Source: Limanda limanda (Eukaryota; Chordata; Actinopteri; Pleuronectiformes; Pleuronectidae). From it: DNA of 64,000 bases. The position numbers were made by a program, and so were the translations under genes. Location of the stretch: positions 806,001 through 870,000 of the forward strand of contig NW_026870532.1 of assembly GCF_963576545.1 (NCBI RefSeq), read 5' to 3'. The notes under the pieces are model-generated. The model searched no databases and was not told the origin of the DNA. It was given only the letters and a program-made list of their open reading frames with translations. Shown here piece by piece: positions 35,301-47,761 of the stretch (its first letter is position 1; the number at the start of each line of letters is the position of its first letter).

Positions 35301-36702
35301 TCCTATGTGCTTTCATCCCTAACCCTAACCCTAACCCTTCCGAAAGTCGGAGAAGCTCAAGGATGGTACCGATCGATGCGCGCTACCCCATTTAGTGGGG
35401 GTAGAGCCTACTTGCAAGTCTCTCCGACCTTCACAAAAAAAGTTATTCAAGAATATCTCTTTCTCCTATGTGCTTTCATCCCTAACCCTAACCCTAACCC
35501 TTCCGAAAGTCGGAGAAGCTCAAGGATGGTACCGATCGATGCGCGCAACCCCATTTAGTGGGGGTAGAGCCTACTTGCAAGTCTCTCCGACCTTCACAAA
35601 AAAAGTTATTCAAGAATATCTCCTCAGATTTGGGGGAATTTCGTCGGTCGACCTCTTCCGAAGGTCGTACAAGCTCGGGGATGGTACCAATCGATCCGCA
35701 GGACCCAAATTAGTCCAGATGCAACCACTTTCCAAGTCTCTCCGACCTTCACAAAAAAAGTTATTCAAGAATATCTCTTTCTCCTATGTGCTTTCATCCC
35801 TAACCCTAACCCTAACCCTTCCGAAAGTCGGAGAAGCTCAAGGATGGTACCGATCGATGCGCGCTAACCCATTTAGTGGGGGTAGAGCCTACTTGCAAGT
35901 CTCTCCGACCTTCACAAAAAAAGTTATTCAAGAATATCTCTTTCTCCTATGTGCTTTCATCCCTAACCCTAACCCTAACCCTTCCGAAAGTCGGAGAAGC
36001 TCAAGGATGGTACCGATCGATGCGCGCTACCCCATTTAGTGGGGGTAGAGCCTACTTGCAAGTCTCTCCGACCTTCACAAAAAAAGTTATTCAAGAATAT
36101 CTCTTTCTCCTATGTGCTTTCATCCCTAACCCTAACCCTAACCCTTCCGAAAGTCGGAGAAGCTCAAGGATGGTACCGATCGATGCGCGCTACCCCATTT
36201 AGTGGGGGTAGAGCCTACTTGCAAGTCTCTCCGACCTTCAAAAAAAAAGTTATTCAAGAATATCTCCTCAGATTTGGGGGAATTTCGTCGGTCGACCTCT
36301 TCCGAAGGTCGTACAAGCTCGGGGATGGTACCAATCGATCCGCAGGACCCAAATTAGTCCAGATGCAACCACTTTCCAAGTCTCTTTGACCTTCACAAAA
36401 AAAGTTATTCAAGAATATCTCTTTCTCCTATGTGCTTTCATCCCTAACCCTAACCCTAACCCTTCCGAAAGTCGGAGAAGCTCAAGGATGGTACCGATCG
36501 ATGCGCGCTACCCCATTTAGTGGGGGTAGAGCCTACTTGCAAGTCTCTCCGACCTTCACAAAAAAAGTTATTCAAGAATATCTCTTTCTCCTATGTGCTT
36601 TCATCCCTAACCCTAACCCTAACCCTTCCGAAAGTCGGAGAAGCTCAAGGATGGTACCGATCGATGCGCGCAACCCCATTTAGTGGGGGTAGAGCCTACT
36701 TG
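29321..36702 (+). repeat. 7,382-bp tandem duplication, copy 2 (46 monomers)
   Basis: B starts are 29484, 29802, 30446, 30927, 31559, 32040, 32684, 33328, 33972, 34453, 35097, 35578 and 36222. All monomer lengths match copy 1. The differences I noticed are C18T at 32375, CC to TT at 36386-36387, G110A in the first monomer, and marker changes in the last monomer (T133A in place of G153A). So few differences suggest a recent duplication. Confidence 0.94.
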
Positions 36703-38145
36703 CAAGTCTCTCCGACCTTCACAAAAAAAGTTATTCAAGAATATCTCCTCAGATTTGGGGGAATTTCGTCGGTCGACCTCTTCCGAAGGTCGTACAAGCT
36801 CGGGGATGGTACCAATCGATCCGCAGGACCCAAATTAGTCCAGATGCAACCACTTTCCAAGTCTCTCCGACCTTCACAAAAAAAGTTATTCAAGAATATC
36901 TCTTTCTCCTATGTGCTTTCATCCCTAACCCTAACCCTAACCCTTCCGAAAGTCGGAGAAGCTCAAGGATGGTACCGATCGATGCGCGCTAACCCATTTA
37001 GTGGGGGTAGAGCCTACTTGCAAGTCTCTCCGACCTTCACAAAAAAAGTTATTCAAGAATATCTCTTTCTCCTATGTGCTTTCATCCCTAACCCTAACCC
37101 TAACCCTTCCGAAAGTCGGAGAAGCTCAAGGATGGTACCGATCGATGCGCGCTACCCCATTTAGTGGGGGTAGAGCCTACTTGCAAGTCTCTCCGACCTT
37201 CACAAAAAAAGTTATTCAAGAATATCTCTTTCTCCTATGTGCTTTCATCCCTAACCCTAACCCTAACCCTTCCGAAAGTCGGAGAAGCTCAAGGATGGTA
37301 CCGATCGATGCGCGCTACCCCATTTAGTGGGGGTAGAGCCTACTTGCAAGTCTCTCCGACCTTCACAAAAAAAGTTATTCAAGAATATCTCCTCAGATTT
37401 GGGGGAATTTCGTCGGTCGACCTCTTCCGAAGGTCGTACAAGCTCGGGGATGGTACCAATCGATCTGCAGGACCCAAATTAGTCCAGATGCAACCACTTT
37501 CCAAGTCTCTCCGACCTTCACAAAAAAAGTTATTCAAGAATATCTCTTTCTCCTATGTGCTTTCATCCCTAACCCTAACCCTAACCCTTCCGAAAGTCGG
37601 AGAAGCTCAAGGATGGTACCGATCGATGCGCGCTACCCCATTTAGTGGGGGTAGAGCCTACTTGCAAGTCTCTCCGACCTTCACAAAAAACGTTATTCAA
37701 GAATATCTCTTTCTCCTATGTGCTTTCATCCCTAACCCTAACCCTAACCCTTCCGAAAGTCGGAGAAGCTCAAGGATGGTACCGATCGATGCGCGCTACC
37801 CCATTTAGTGGGGGTAGAGCCTACTTGCAAGTCTCTCCGACCTTCACAAAAAAAGTTATTCAAGAATATCTCCTCAGATTTGGGGGAATTTCGTCGGTCG
37901 ACCTCTTCCGAAGGTCGTACAAGCTCGGGGATGGTACCAATCGATCCGCAGGACCCAAATTAGTCCAGATGCAGCCACTTTCCAAGTCTCTCCGACCTTC
38001 ACAAAAAAAGTTATTCAAGAATATCTCTTTCTCCTATGTGCTTTCATCCCTAACCCTAACCCTAACCCTTCCGAAAGTCGGAGAAGCTCAAGGATGGTAC
38101 CGATCGATGCGCGCTACCCCATTTAGTGGGGGTAGAGCCTACTTG
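36540..38145 (+). repeat. 1.6-kb higher-order module, copy 1 (1,606 bp)
   Basis: Ten monomers in the order A(T133A)-B-A(C135A)-A-A-B-A-A(A27C)-B-A, with B at 36703, 37347 and 37828. The first monomer is shared with the end of the 7,382-bp copy 2. Markers are at 36672, 36992 and 37691. Confidence 0.9.
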
Positions 38146-38789
38146 CAAGTCTCTCCGACCTTCACAAAAAAAGTTATTCAAGAATATCTCTTTCTCCTAT
38201 GTGCTTTCATCCCTAACCCTAACCCTAACCCTTCCGAAAGTCGGAGAAGCTCAAGGATGGTACCGATCGATGCGCGCTACCCCATTTAGTGGGGGTAGAG
38301 CCTACTTGCAAGTCTCTCCGACCTTCACAAAAAACGTTATTCAAGAATATCTCTTTCTCCTATGTGCTTTCATCCCTAACCCTAACCCTAACCCTTCCGA
38401 AAGTCGGAGAAGCTCAAGGATGGTACCGATCGATGCGCGCTACCCCATTTAGTGGGGGTAGAGCCTACTTGCAAGTCTCTCCGACCTTCAAAAAAAAAGT
38501 TATTCAAGAATATCTCCTCAGATTTGGGGGAATTTCGTCGGTCGACCTCTTCCGAAGGTCGTACAAGCTCGGGGATGGTACCAATCGATCCGCAGGACCC
38601 AAATTAGTCCAGATGCAACCACTTTCCAAGTCTCTCCGACCTTCACAAAAAAAGTTATTCAAGAATATCTCTTTCTCCTATGTGCTTTCATCCCTAACCC
38701 TAACCCTAACCCTTCCGAAAGTCGGAGAAGCTCAAGGATGGTACCGATCGATGCGCGCTACCCCATTTAGTGGGGGTAGAGCCTACTTG
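38146..38789 (+). repeat. 644-bp A-A-B-A segment between 1.6-kb modules
   Basis: Four monomers, with the single B at 38472. The A at 38309 carries A27C and the B carries C20A. This B is the last C20A monomer in the window; none occurs between here and 64000. Confidence 0.9.
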
Positions 38790-40389
38790 CAAGTCTCTCC
38801 GACCTTCACAAAAAAAGTTATTCAAGAATATCTCTTTCTCCTATGTGCTTTCATCCCTAACCCTAACCCTAACCCTTCCGAAAGTCGGAGAAGCTCAAGG
38901 ATGGTACCGATCGATGCGCGCAACCCCATTTAGTGGGGGTAGAGCCTACTTGCAAGTCTCTCCGACCTTCACAAAAAAAGTTATTCAAGAATATCTCCTC
39001 AGATTTGGGGGAATTTCGTCGGTCGACCTCTTCCGAAGGTCGTACAAGCTCGGGGATGGTACCAATCGATCCGCAGGACCCAAATTAGTCCAGATGCAAC
39101 CACTTTCCAAGTCTCTCCGACCTTCACAAAAAAAGTTATTCAAGAATATCTCTTTCTCCTATGTGCTTTCATCCCTAACCCTAACCCTAACCCTTCCGAA
39201 AGTCGGAGAAGCTCAAGGATGGTACCGATCGATGCGCGCTAACCCATTTAGTGGGGGTAGAGCCTACTTGCAAGTCTCTCCGACCTTCACAAAAAAAGTT
39301 ATTCAAGAATATCTCTTTCTCCTATGTGCTTTCATCCCTAACCCTAACCCTAACCCTTCCGAAAGTCGGAGAAGCTCAAGGATGGTACCGATCGATGCGC
39401 GCTACCCCATTTAGTGGGGGTAGAGCCTACTTGCAAGTCTCTCCGACCTTCACAAAAAAAGTTATTCAAGAATATCTCTTTCTCCTATGTGCTTTCATCC
39501 CTAACCCTAACCCTAACCCTTCCGAAAGTCGGAGAAGCTCAAGGATGGTACCGATCGATGCGCGCTACCCCATTTAGTGGGGGTAGAGCCTACTTGCAAG
39601 TCTCTCCGACCTTCACAAAAAAAGTTATTCAAGAATATCTCCTCAGATTTGGGGGAATTTCGTCGGTCGACCTCTTCCGAAGGTCGTACAAGCTCGGGGA
39701 TGGTACCAATCGATCTGCAGGACCCAAATTAGTCCAGATGCAACAACTTTCCAAGTCTCTCCGACCTTCACAAAAAAAGTTATTCAAGAATATCTCTTTC
39801 TCCTATGTGCTTTCATCCCTAACCCTAACCCTTCCGAAAGTCGGAGAAGCTCAAGGATGGTACCGATCGATGTGCGCTACCCCATTTAGTGGGGGTAGAG
39901 CCTACTTGCAAGTCTCTCCGACCTTCACAAAAAACGTTATTCAAGAATATCTCTTTCTCCTATGTGCTTTCATCCCTAACCCTAACCCTAACCCTTCCGA
40001 AAGTCGGAGAAGCTCAAGGATGGTACCGATCGATGCGCGCTACCCCATTTAGTGGGGGTAGAGCCTACTTGCAAGTCTCTCCGACCTTCACAAAAAAAGT
40101 TATTCAAGAATATCTCCTCAGATTTGGGGGAATTTCGTCGGTCGACCTCTTCCGAAGGTCGTACAAGCTCGGGGATGGTACCAATCGATCCGCAGGACCC
40201 AAATTAGTCCAGATGCAGCCACTTTCCAAGTCTCTCCGACCTTCACAAAAAAAGTTATTCAAGAATATCTCTTTCTCCTATGTGCTTTCATCCCTAACCC
40301 TAACCCTAACCCTTCCGAAAGTCGGAGAAGCTCAAGGATGGTACCGATCGATGCGCGCTACCCCATTTAGTGGGGGTAGAGCCTACTTG
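38790..40389 (+). repeat. 1.6-kb higher-order module, copy 2 (1,600 bp)
   Basis: Same ten-monomer order as 36540-38145, with B at 38953, 39597 and 40072. It is 6 bp shorter because the A at 39752 is 157 bp. That A also carries C128T (GATGTGCGC), and the B before it has CAACAACTT in place of CAACCACTT. Markers are at 38922, 39242 and 39935. Confidence 0.9.
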
Positions 40390-41995
40390 CAAGTCTCTCC
40401 GACCTTCACAAAAAAAGTTATTCAAGAATATCTCTTTCTCCTATGTGCTTTCATCCCTAACCCTAACCCTAACCCTTCCGAAAGTCGGAGAAGCTCAAGG
40501 ATGGTACCGATCGATGCGCGCAACCCCATTTAGTGGGGGTAGAGCCTACTTGCAAGTCTCTCCGACCTTCACAAAAAAAGTTATTCAAGAATATCTCCTC
40601 AGATTTGGGGGAATTTCGTCGGTCGACCTCTTCCGAAGGTCGTACAAGCTCGGGGATGGTACCAATCGATCCGCAGGACCCAAATTAGTCCAGATGCAAC
40701 CACTTTCCAAGTCTCTCCGACCTTCACAAAAAAAGTTATTCAAGAATATCTCTTTCTCCTATGTGCTTTCATCCCTAACCCTAACCCTAACCCTTCCGAA
40801 AGTCGGAGAAGCTCAAGGATGGTACCGATCGATGCGCGCTAACCCATTTAGTGGGGGTAGAGCCTACTTGCAAGTCTCTCCGACCTTCACAAAAAAAGTT
40901 ATTCAAGAATATCTCTTTCTCCTATGTGCTTTCATCCCTAACCCTAACCCTAACCCTTCCGAAAGTCGGAGAAGCTCAAGGATGGTACCGATCGATGCGC
41001 GCTACCCCATTTAGTGGGGGTAGAGCCTACTTGCAAGTCTCTCCGACCTTCACAAAAAAAGTTATTCAAGAATATCTCTTTCTCCTATGTGCTTTCATCC
41101 CTAACCCTAACCCTAACCCTTCCGAAAGTCGGAGAAGCTCAAGGATGGTACCGATCGATGCGCGCTACCCCATTTAGTGGGGGTAGAGCCTACTTGCAAG
41201 TCTCTCCGACCTTCACAAAAAAAGTTATTCAAGAATATCTCCTCAGATTTGGGGGAATTTCGTCGGTCGACCTCTTCCGAAGGTCGTACAAGCTCGGGGA
41301 TGGTACCAATCGATCTGCAGGACCCAAATTAGTCCAGATGCAACCACTTTCCAAGTCTCTCCGACCTTCACAAAAAAAGTTATTCAAGAATATCTCTTTC
41401 TCCTATGTGCTTTCATCCCTAACCCTAACCCTAACCCTTCCGAAAGTCGGAGAAGCTCAAGGATGGTACCGATCGATGCGCGCTACCCCATTTAGTGGGG
41501 GTAGAGCCTACTTGCAAGTCTCTCCGACCTTCACAAAAAACGTTATTCAAGAATATCTCTTTCTCCTATGTGCTTTCATCCCTAACCCTAACCCTAACCC
41601 TTCCGAAAGTCGGAGAAGCTCAAGGATGGTACCGATCGATGCGCGCTACCCCATTTAGTGGGGGTAGAGCCTACTTGCAAGTCTCTCCGACCTTCACAAA
41701 AAAAGTTATTCAAGAATATCTCCTCAGATTTGGGGGAATTTCGTCGGTCGACCTCTTCCGAAGGTCGTACAAGCTCGGGGATGGTACCAATCGATCCGCA
41801 GGACCCAAATTAGTCCAGATGCAGCCACTTTCCAAGTCTCTCCGACCTTCACAAAAAAAGTTATTCAAGAATATCTCTTTCTCCTATGTGCTTTCATCCC
41901 TAACCCTAACCCTAACCCTTCCGAAAGTCGGAGAAGCTCAAGGATGGTACCGATCGATGCGCGCTACCCCATTTAGTGGGGGTAGAGCCTACTTG
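40390..41995 (+). repeat. 1.6-kb higher-order module, copy 3 (1,606 bp)
   Basis: Tandem copy of the preceding module at full length, with B at 40553, 41197 and 41678. Markers are at 40522 (T133A), 40842 (C135A) and 41541 (A27C). Its end overlaps the start of the 3.36-kb duplication at 41034. Confidence 0.9.
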
Positions 41996-44394
41996 CAAGT
42001 CTCTCCGACCTTCACAAAAAAAGTTATTCAAGAATATCTCTTTCTCCTATGTGCTTTCATCCCTAACCCTAACCCTTCCGAAAGTCGGAGAAGCTCAAGG
42101 ATGGTACCGATCGATGCGCGCTACCCCATTTAGTGGGGGTAGAGCCTACTTGCAAGTCTCTCCGACCTTCACAAAAAACGTTATTCAAGAATATCTCTTT
42201 CTCCTATGTGCTTTCATCCCTAACCCTAACCCTAACCCTTCCGAAAGTCGGACAAGCTCAAGGATGGTACCGATCGATGTGCGCTACTCCATTTAGTGGG
42301 GGTAGAGCCTACTTGCAAGTCTCTCCGACCTTCACAAAAAAAGTTATTCAAGAATATCTCCTCAGATTTGGGGGAATTTCGTCGGTCGACCTCTTCCGAA
42401 GGTCGTACAAGCTCGGGGATGGTACCAATCGATCCGCAGGACCCAAATTAGTCCAGATGCAACCACTTTCCAAGTCTCTCCGACCTTCACAAAAAAAGTT
42501 ATTCAAGAATATCTCTTTCTCCTATGTGCTTTCATCCCTAACCCTAACCCTAACCCTTCCGAAAGTCGGAGAAGCTCAAGGATGGTACCGATCGATGCGC
42601 GCTACCCCATTTAGTGGGGGTAGAGCCTACTTGCAAGTCTCTCCGACCTTCACAAAAAAAGTTATTCAAGAATATCTCTTTCTCCTATGTGCTTTCATCC
42701 CTAACCCTAACCCTAACCCTTCCGAAAGTCGGAGAAGCTCAAGGATGGTACCGATCGATGCGCGCAACCCCATTTAGTGGGGGTAGAGCCTACTTGCAAG
42801 TCTCTCCGACCTTCACAAAAAAAGTTATTCAAGAATATCTCCTCAGATTTGGGGGAATTTCGTCGGTCGACCTCTTCCGAAGGTCGTACAAGCTCGGGGA
42901 TGGTACCAATCGATCCGCAGGACCCAAATTAGTCCAGATGCAACCACTTTCCAAGTCTCTCCGACCTTCACAAAAAAAGTTATTCAAGAATATCTCTTTC
43001 TCCTATGTGCTTTCATCCCTAACCCTAACCCTAACCCTTCCGAAAGTCGGAGAAGCTCAAGGATGGTACCGATCGATGCGCGCTACCCCATTTAGTGGGG
43101 GTAGAGCCTACTTGCAAGTCTCTCCGACCTTCACAAAAAAAGTTATTCAAGAATATCTCTTTCTCCTATGTGCTTTCATCCCTAACCCTAACCCTAACCC
43201 TTCCGAAAGTCGGAGAAGCTCAAGGATGGTACCGATCGATGCGCGCTACCCCATTTAGTGGGTGTAGAGCCTACTTGCAAGTCTCTCCGACCTTCACAAA
43301 AAAAGTTATTCAAGAATATCTCCTCAGATTTGGGGGAATTTCGTCGGTCGACCTCTTTCGAAGGTCGTACAAGCTCGGGGATGGTACCAATCGATCCGCA
43401 GGACCCAAATTAGTCCAGATGCAACCACTTTCCAAGTCTCTCCGACCTTCACAAAAAAAGTTATTCAAGAATATCTCTTTCTCCTATGTGCTTTCATCCC
43501 TAACCCTAACCCTAACCCTTCCGAAAGTCGGAGAAGCTCAAGGATGGTACCGATCGATGCGCGCTACCCCATTTAGTGGGGGTAGAGCCTACTTGCAAGT
43601 CTCTCCGACCTTCACAAAAAAAGTTATTCAAGAATATCTCTTTCTCCTATGTGCTTTCATCCCTAACCCTAACCCTAACCCTTCCGAAAGTCGGAGAAGC
43701 TCAAGGATGGTACCGATCGATGCGCGCTACCCCATTTAGTGGGGGTAGAGCCTACTTGCAAGTCTCTCCGACCTTCACAAAAAAAGTTATTCAAGAATAT
43801 CTCCTCAGATTTGGGGGAATTTCGTCGGTCGACCTCTTCCGAAGGTCGTACAAGCTCGGGGATGGTACCAATCGATCCGCAGGACCCAAATTAGTCCAGA
43901 TGCAACCACTTTCCAAGTCTCTCCGACCTTCACAAAAAAAGTTATTCAAGAATATCTCTTTCTCCTATGTGCTTTCATCCCTAACCCTAACCCTAACCCT
44001 TCCGAAAGTCGGAGAAGCTCAAGGATGGTACCGATCGATGCGCGCTACCCCATTTAGTGGGGGTAGAGCCTACTTGCAAGTCTCTCCGACCTTCACAAAA
44101 AAAGTTATTCAAGAATATCTCCTCAGATTTGGGGGAATTTCGTCGGTCGACCTCTTCCGAAGGTCGTACAAGCTCGGGGATGGTACCAATTGATCCGCAG
44201 GACCCAAATTAGTCCAGATGCAACCACTTTCCAAGTCTCTCCGACCTTCACAAAAAAAGTTATTCAAGAATATCTCTTTCTCCTATGTGCTTTCATCCCT
44301 AACCCTAACCCTAACCCTTCCGAAAGTCGGAGAAGCTCAAGGATGGTACCGATCGATGCGCGCTACCCCATTTAGTGGGGGTAGAGCCTACTTG
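41034..44394 (+). repeat. 3.36-kb tandem duplication, copy 1 (3,361 bp)
   Basis: Twenty-one monomers (14 A, 7 B), with B at 41197, 41678, 42316, 42797, 43278, 43759 and 44077. The A at 41996 is short by 6 bp. Private markers, found only here and in copy 2, are GGACAAGC (42253), CTACTCC (42288), GGGTGTAG (43263), a C-to-T in CTCTTTCG (43358) and AATTGATCC (44191). Confidence 0.94.
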
Positions 44395-47300
44395 CAAGTC
44401 TCTCCGACCTTCACAAAAAAAGTTATTCAAGAATATCTCTTTCTCCTATGTGCTTTCATCCCTAACCCTAACCCTAACCCTTCCGAAAGTCGGAGAAGCT
44501 CAAGGATGGTACCGATCGATGCGCGCTACCCCATTTAGTGGGGGTAGAGCCTACTTGCAAGTCTCTCCGACCTTCACAAAAAAAGTTATTCAAGAATATC
44601 TCCTCAGATTTGGGGGAATTTCGTCGGTCGACCTCTTCCGAAGGTCGTACAAGCTCGGGGATGGTACCAATCGATCTGCAGGACCCAAATTAGTCCAGAT
44701 GCAACCACTTTCCAAGTCTCTCCGACCTTCACAAAAAAAGTTATTCAAGAATATCTCTTTCTCCTATGTGCTTTCATCCCTAACCCTAACCCTAACCCTT
44801 CCGAAAGTCGGAGAAGCTCAAGGATGGTACCGATCGATGCGCGCTACCCCATTTAGTGGGGGTAGAGCCTACTTGCAAGTCTCTCCGACCTTCACAAAAA
44901 ACGTTATTCAAGAATATCTCTTTCTCCTATGTGCTTTCATCCCTAACCCTAACCCTAACCCTTCCGAAAGTCGGAGAAGCTCAAGGATGGTACCGATCGA
45001 TGCGCGCTACCCCATTTAGTGGGGGTAGAGCCTACTTGCAAGTCTCTCCGACCTTCACAAAAAAAGTTATTCAAGAATATCTCCTCAGATTTGGGGGAAT
45101 TTCGTCGGTCGACCTCTTCCGAAGGTCGTACAAGCTCGGGGATGGTACCAATCGATCCGCAGGACCCAAATTAGTCCAGATGCAGCCACTTTCCAAGTCT
45201 CTCCGACCTTCACAAAAAAAGTTATTCAAGAATATCTCTTTCTCCTATGTGCTTTCATCCCTAACCCTAACCCTAACCCTTCCGAAAGTCGGAGAAGCTC
45301 AAGGATGGTACCGATCGATGCGCGCTACCCCATTTAGTGGGGGTAGAGCCTACTTGCAAGTCTCTCCGACCTTCACAAAAAAAGTTATTCAAGAATATCT
45401 CTTTCTCCTATGTGCTTTCATCCCTAACCCTAACCCTAACCCTTCCGAAAGTCGGAGAAGCTCAAGGATGGTACCGATCGATGCGCGCTACCCCATTTAG
45501 TGGGGGTAGAGCCTACTTGCAAGTCTCTCCGACCTTCACAAAAAACGTTATTCAAGAATATCTCTTTCTCCTATGTGCTTTCATCCCTAACCCTAACCCT
45601 AACCCTTCCGAAAGTCGGACAAGCTCAAGGATGGTACCGATCGATGTGCGCTACTCCATTTAGTGGGGGTAGAGCCTACTTGCAAGTCTCTCCGACCTTC
45701 ACAAAAAAAGTTATTCAAGAATATCTCCTCAGATTTGGGGGAATTTCGTCGGTCGACCTCTTCCGAAGGTCGTACAAGCTCGGGGATGGTACCAATCGAT
45801 CCGCAGGACCCAAATTAGTCCAGATGCAACCACTTTCCAAGTCTCTCCGACCTTCACAAAAAAAGTTATTCAAGAATATCTCTTTCTCCTATGTGCTTTC
45901 ATCCCTAACCCTAACCCTAACCCTTCCGAAAGTCGGAGAAGCTCAAGGATGGTACCGATCGATGCGCGCTACCCCATTTAGTGGGGGTAGAGCCTACTTG
46001 CAAGTCTCTCCGACCTTCACAAAAAAAGTTATTCAAGAATATCTCTTTCTCCTATGTGCTTTCATCCCTAACCCTAACCCTAACCCTTCCGAAAGTCGGA
46101 GAAGCTCAAGGATGGTACCGATCGATGCGCGCAACCCCATTTAGTGGGGGTAGAGCCTACTTGCAAGTCTCTCCGACCTTCACAAAAAAAGTTATTCAAG
46201 AATATCTCCTCAGATTTGGGGGAATTTCGTCGGTCGACCTCTTCCGAAGGTCGTACAAGCTCGGGGATGGTACCAATCGATCCGCAGGACCCAAATTAGT
46301 CCAGATGCAACCACTTTCCAAGTCTCTCCGACCTTCACAAAAAAAGTTATTCAAGAATATCTCTTTCTCCTATGTGCTTTCATCCCTAACCCTAACCCTA
46401 ACCCTTCCGAAAGTCGGAGAAGCTCAAGGATGGTACCGATCGATGCGCGCTACCCCATTTAGTGGGGGTAGAGCCTACTTGCAAGTCTCTCCGACCTTCA
46501 CAAAAAAAGTTATTCAAGAATATCTCTTTCTCCTATGTGCTTTCATCCCTAACCCTAACCCTAACCCTTCCGAAAGTCGGAGAAGCTCAAGGATGGTACC
46601 GATCGATGCGCGCTACCCCATTTAGTGGGTGTAGAGCCTACTTGCAAGTCTCTCCGACCTTCACAAAAAAAGTTATTCAAGAATATCTCCTCAGATTTGG
46701 GGGAATTTCGTCGGTCGACCTCTTTCGAAGGTCGTACAAGCTCGGGGATGGTACCAATCGATCCGCAGGACCCAAATTAGTCCAGATGCAACCACTTTCC
46801 AAGTCTCTCCGACCTTCACAAAAAAAGTTATTCAAGAATATCTCTTTCTCCTATGTGCTTTCATCCCTAACCCTAACCCTAACCCTTCCGAAAGTCGGAG
46901 AAGCTCAAGGATGGTACCGATCGATGCGCGCTACCCCATTTAGTGGGGGTAGAGCCTACTTGCAAGTCTCTCCGACCTTCACAAAAAAAGTTATTCAAGA
47001 ATATCTCTTTCTCCTATGTGCTTTCATCCCTAACCCTAACCCTAACCCTTCCGAAAGTCGGAGAAGCTCAAGGATGGTACCGATCGATGCGCGCTACCCC
47101 ATTTAGTGGGGGTAGAGCCTACTTGCAAGTCTCTCCGACCTTCACAAAAAAAGTTATTCAAGAATATCTCCTCAGATTTGGGGGAATTTCGTCGGTCGAC
47201 CTCTTCCGAAGGTCGTACAAGCTCGGGGATGGTACCAATCGATCCGCAGGACCCAAATTAGTCCAGATGCAACCACTTTCCAAGTCTCTCCGACCTTCAC

Positions 47301-47761
47301 AAAAAAAGTTATTCAAGAATATCTCTTTCTCCTATGTGCTTTCATCCCTAACCCTAACCCTAACCCTTCCGAAAGTCGGAGAAGCTCAAGGATGGTACCG
47401 ATCGATGCGCGCTACCCCATTTAGTGGGGGTAGAGCCTACTTGCAAGTCTCTCCGACCTTCACAAAAAAAGTTATTCAAGAATATCTCCTCAGATTTGGG
47501 GGAATTTCGTCGGTCGACCTCTTCCGAAGGTCGTACAAGCTCGGGGATGGTACCAATTGATCCGCAGGACCCAAATTAGTCCAGATGCAACCACTTTCCA
47601 AGTCTCTCCGACCTTCACAAAAAAAGTTATTCAAGAATATCTCTTTCTCCTATGTGCTTTCATCCCTAACCCTAACCCTAACCCTTCCGAAAGTCGGAGA
47701 AGCTCAAGGATGGTACCGATCGATGCGCGCTACCCCATTTAGTGGGGGTAGAGCCTACTTG
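44395..47761 (+). repeat. 3.36-kb tandem duplication, copy 2 (3,367 bp)
   Basis: Same 21-monomer order as copy 1, with B at 44558, 45039, 45683, 46164, 46645, 47126 and 47444. All five private markers recur 3,367 bp later, at 45620, 45655, 46630, 46725 and 47558. The partner of the short A is full length here (45357), so the hexamer change happened after duplication. Confidence 0.94.
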
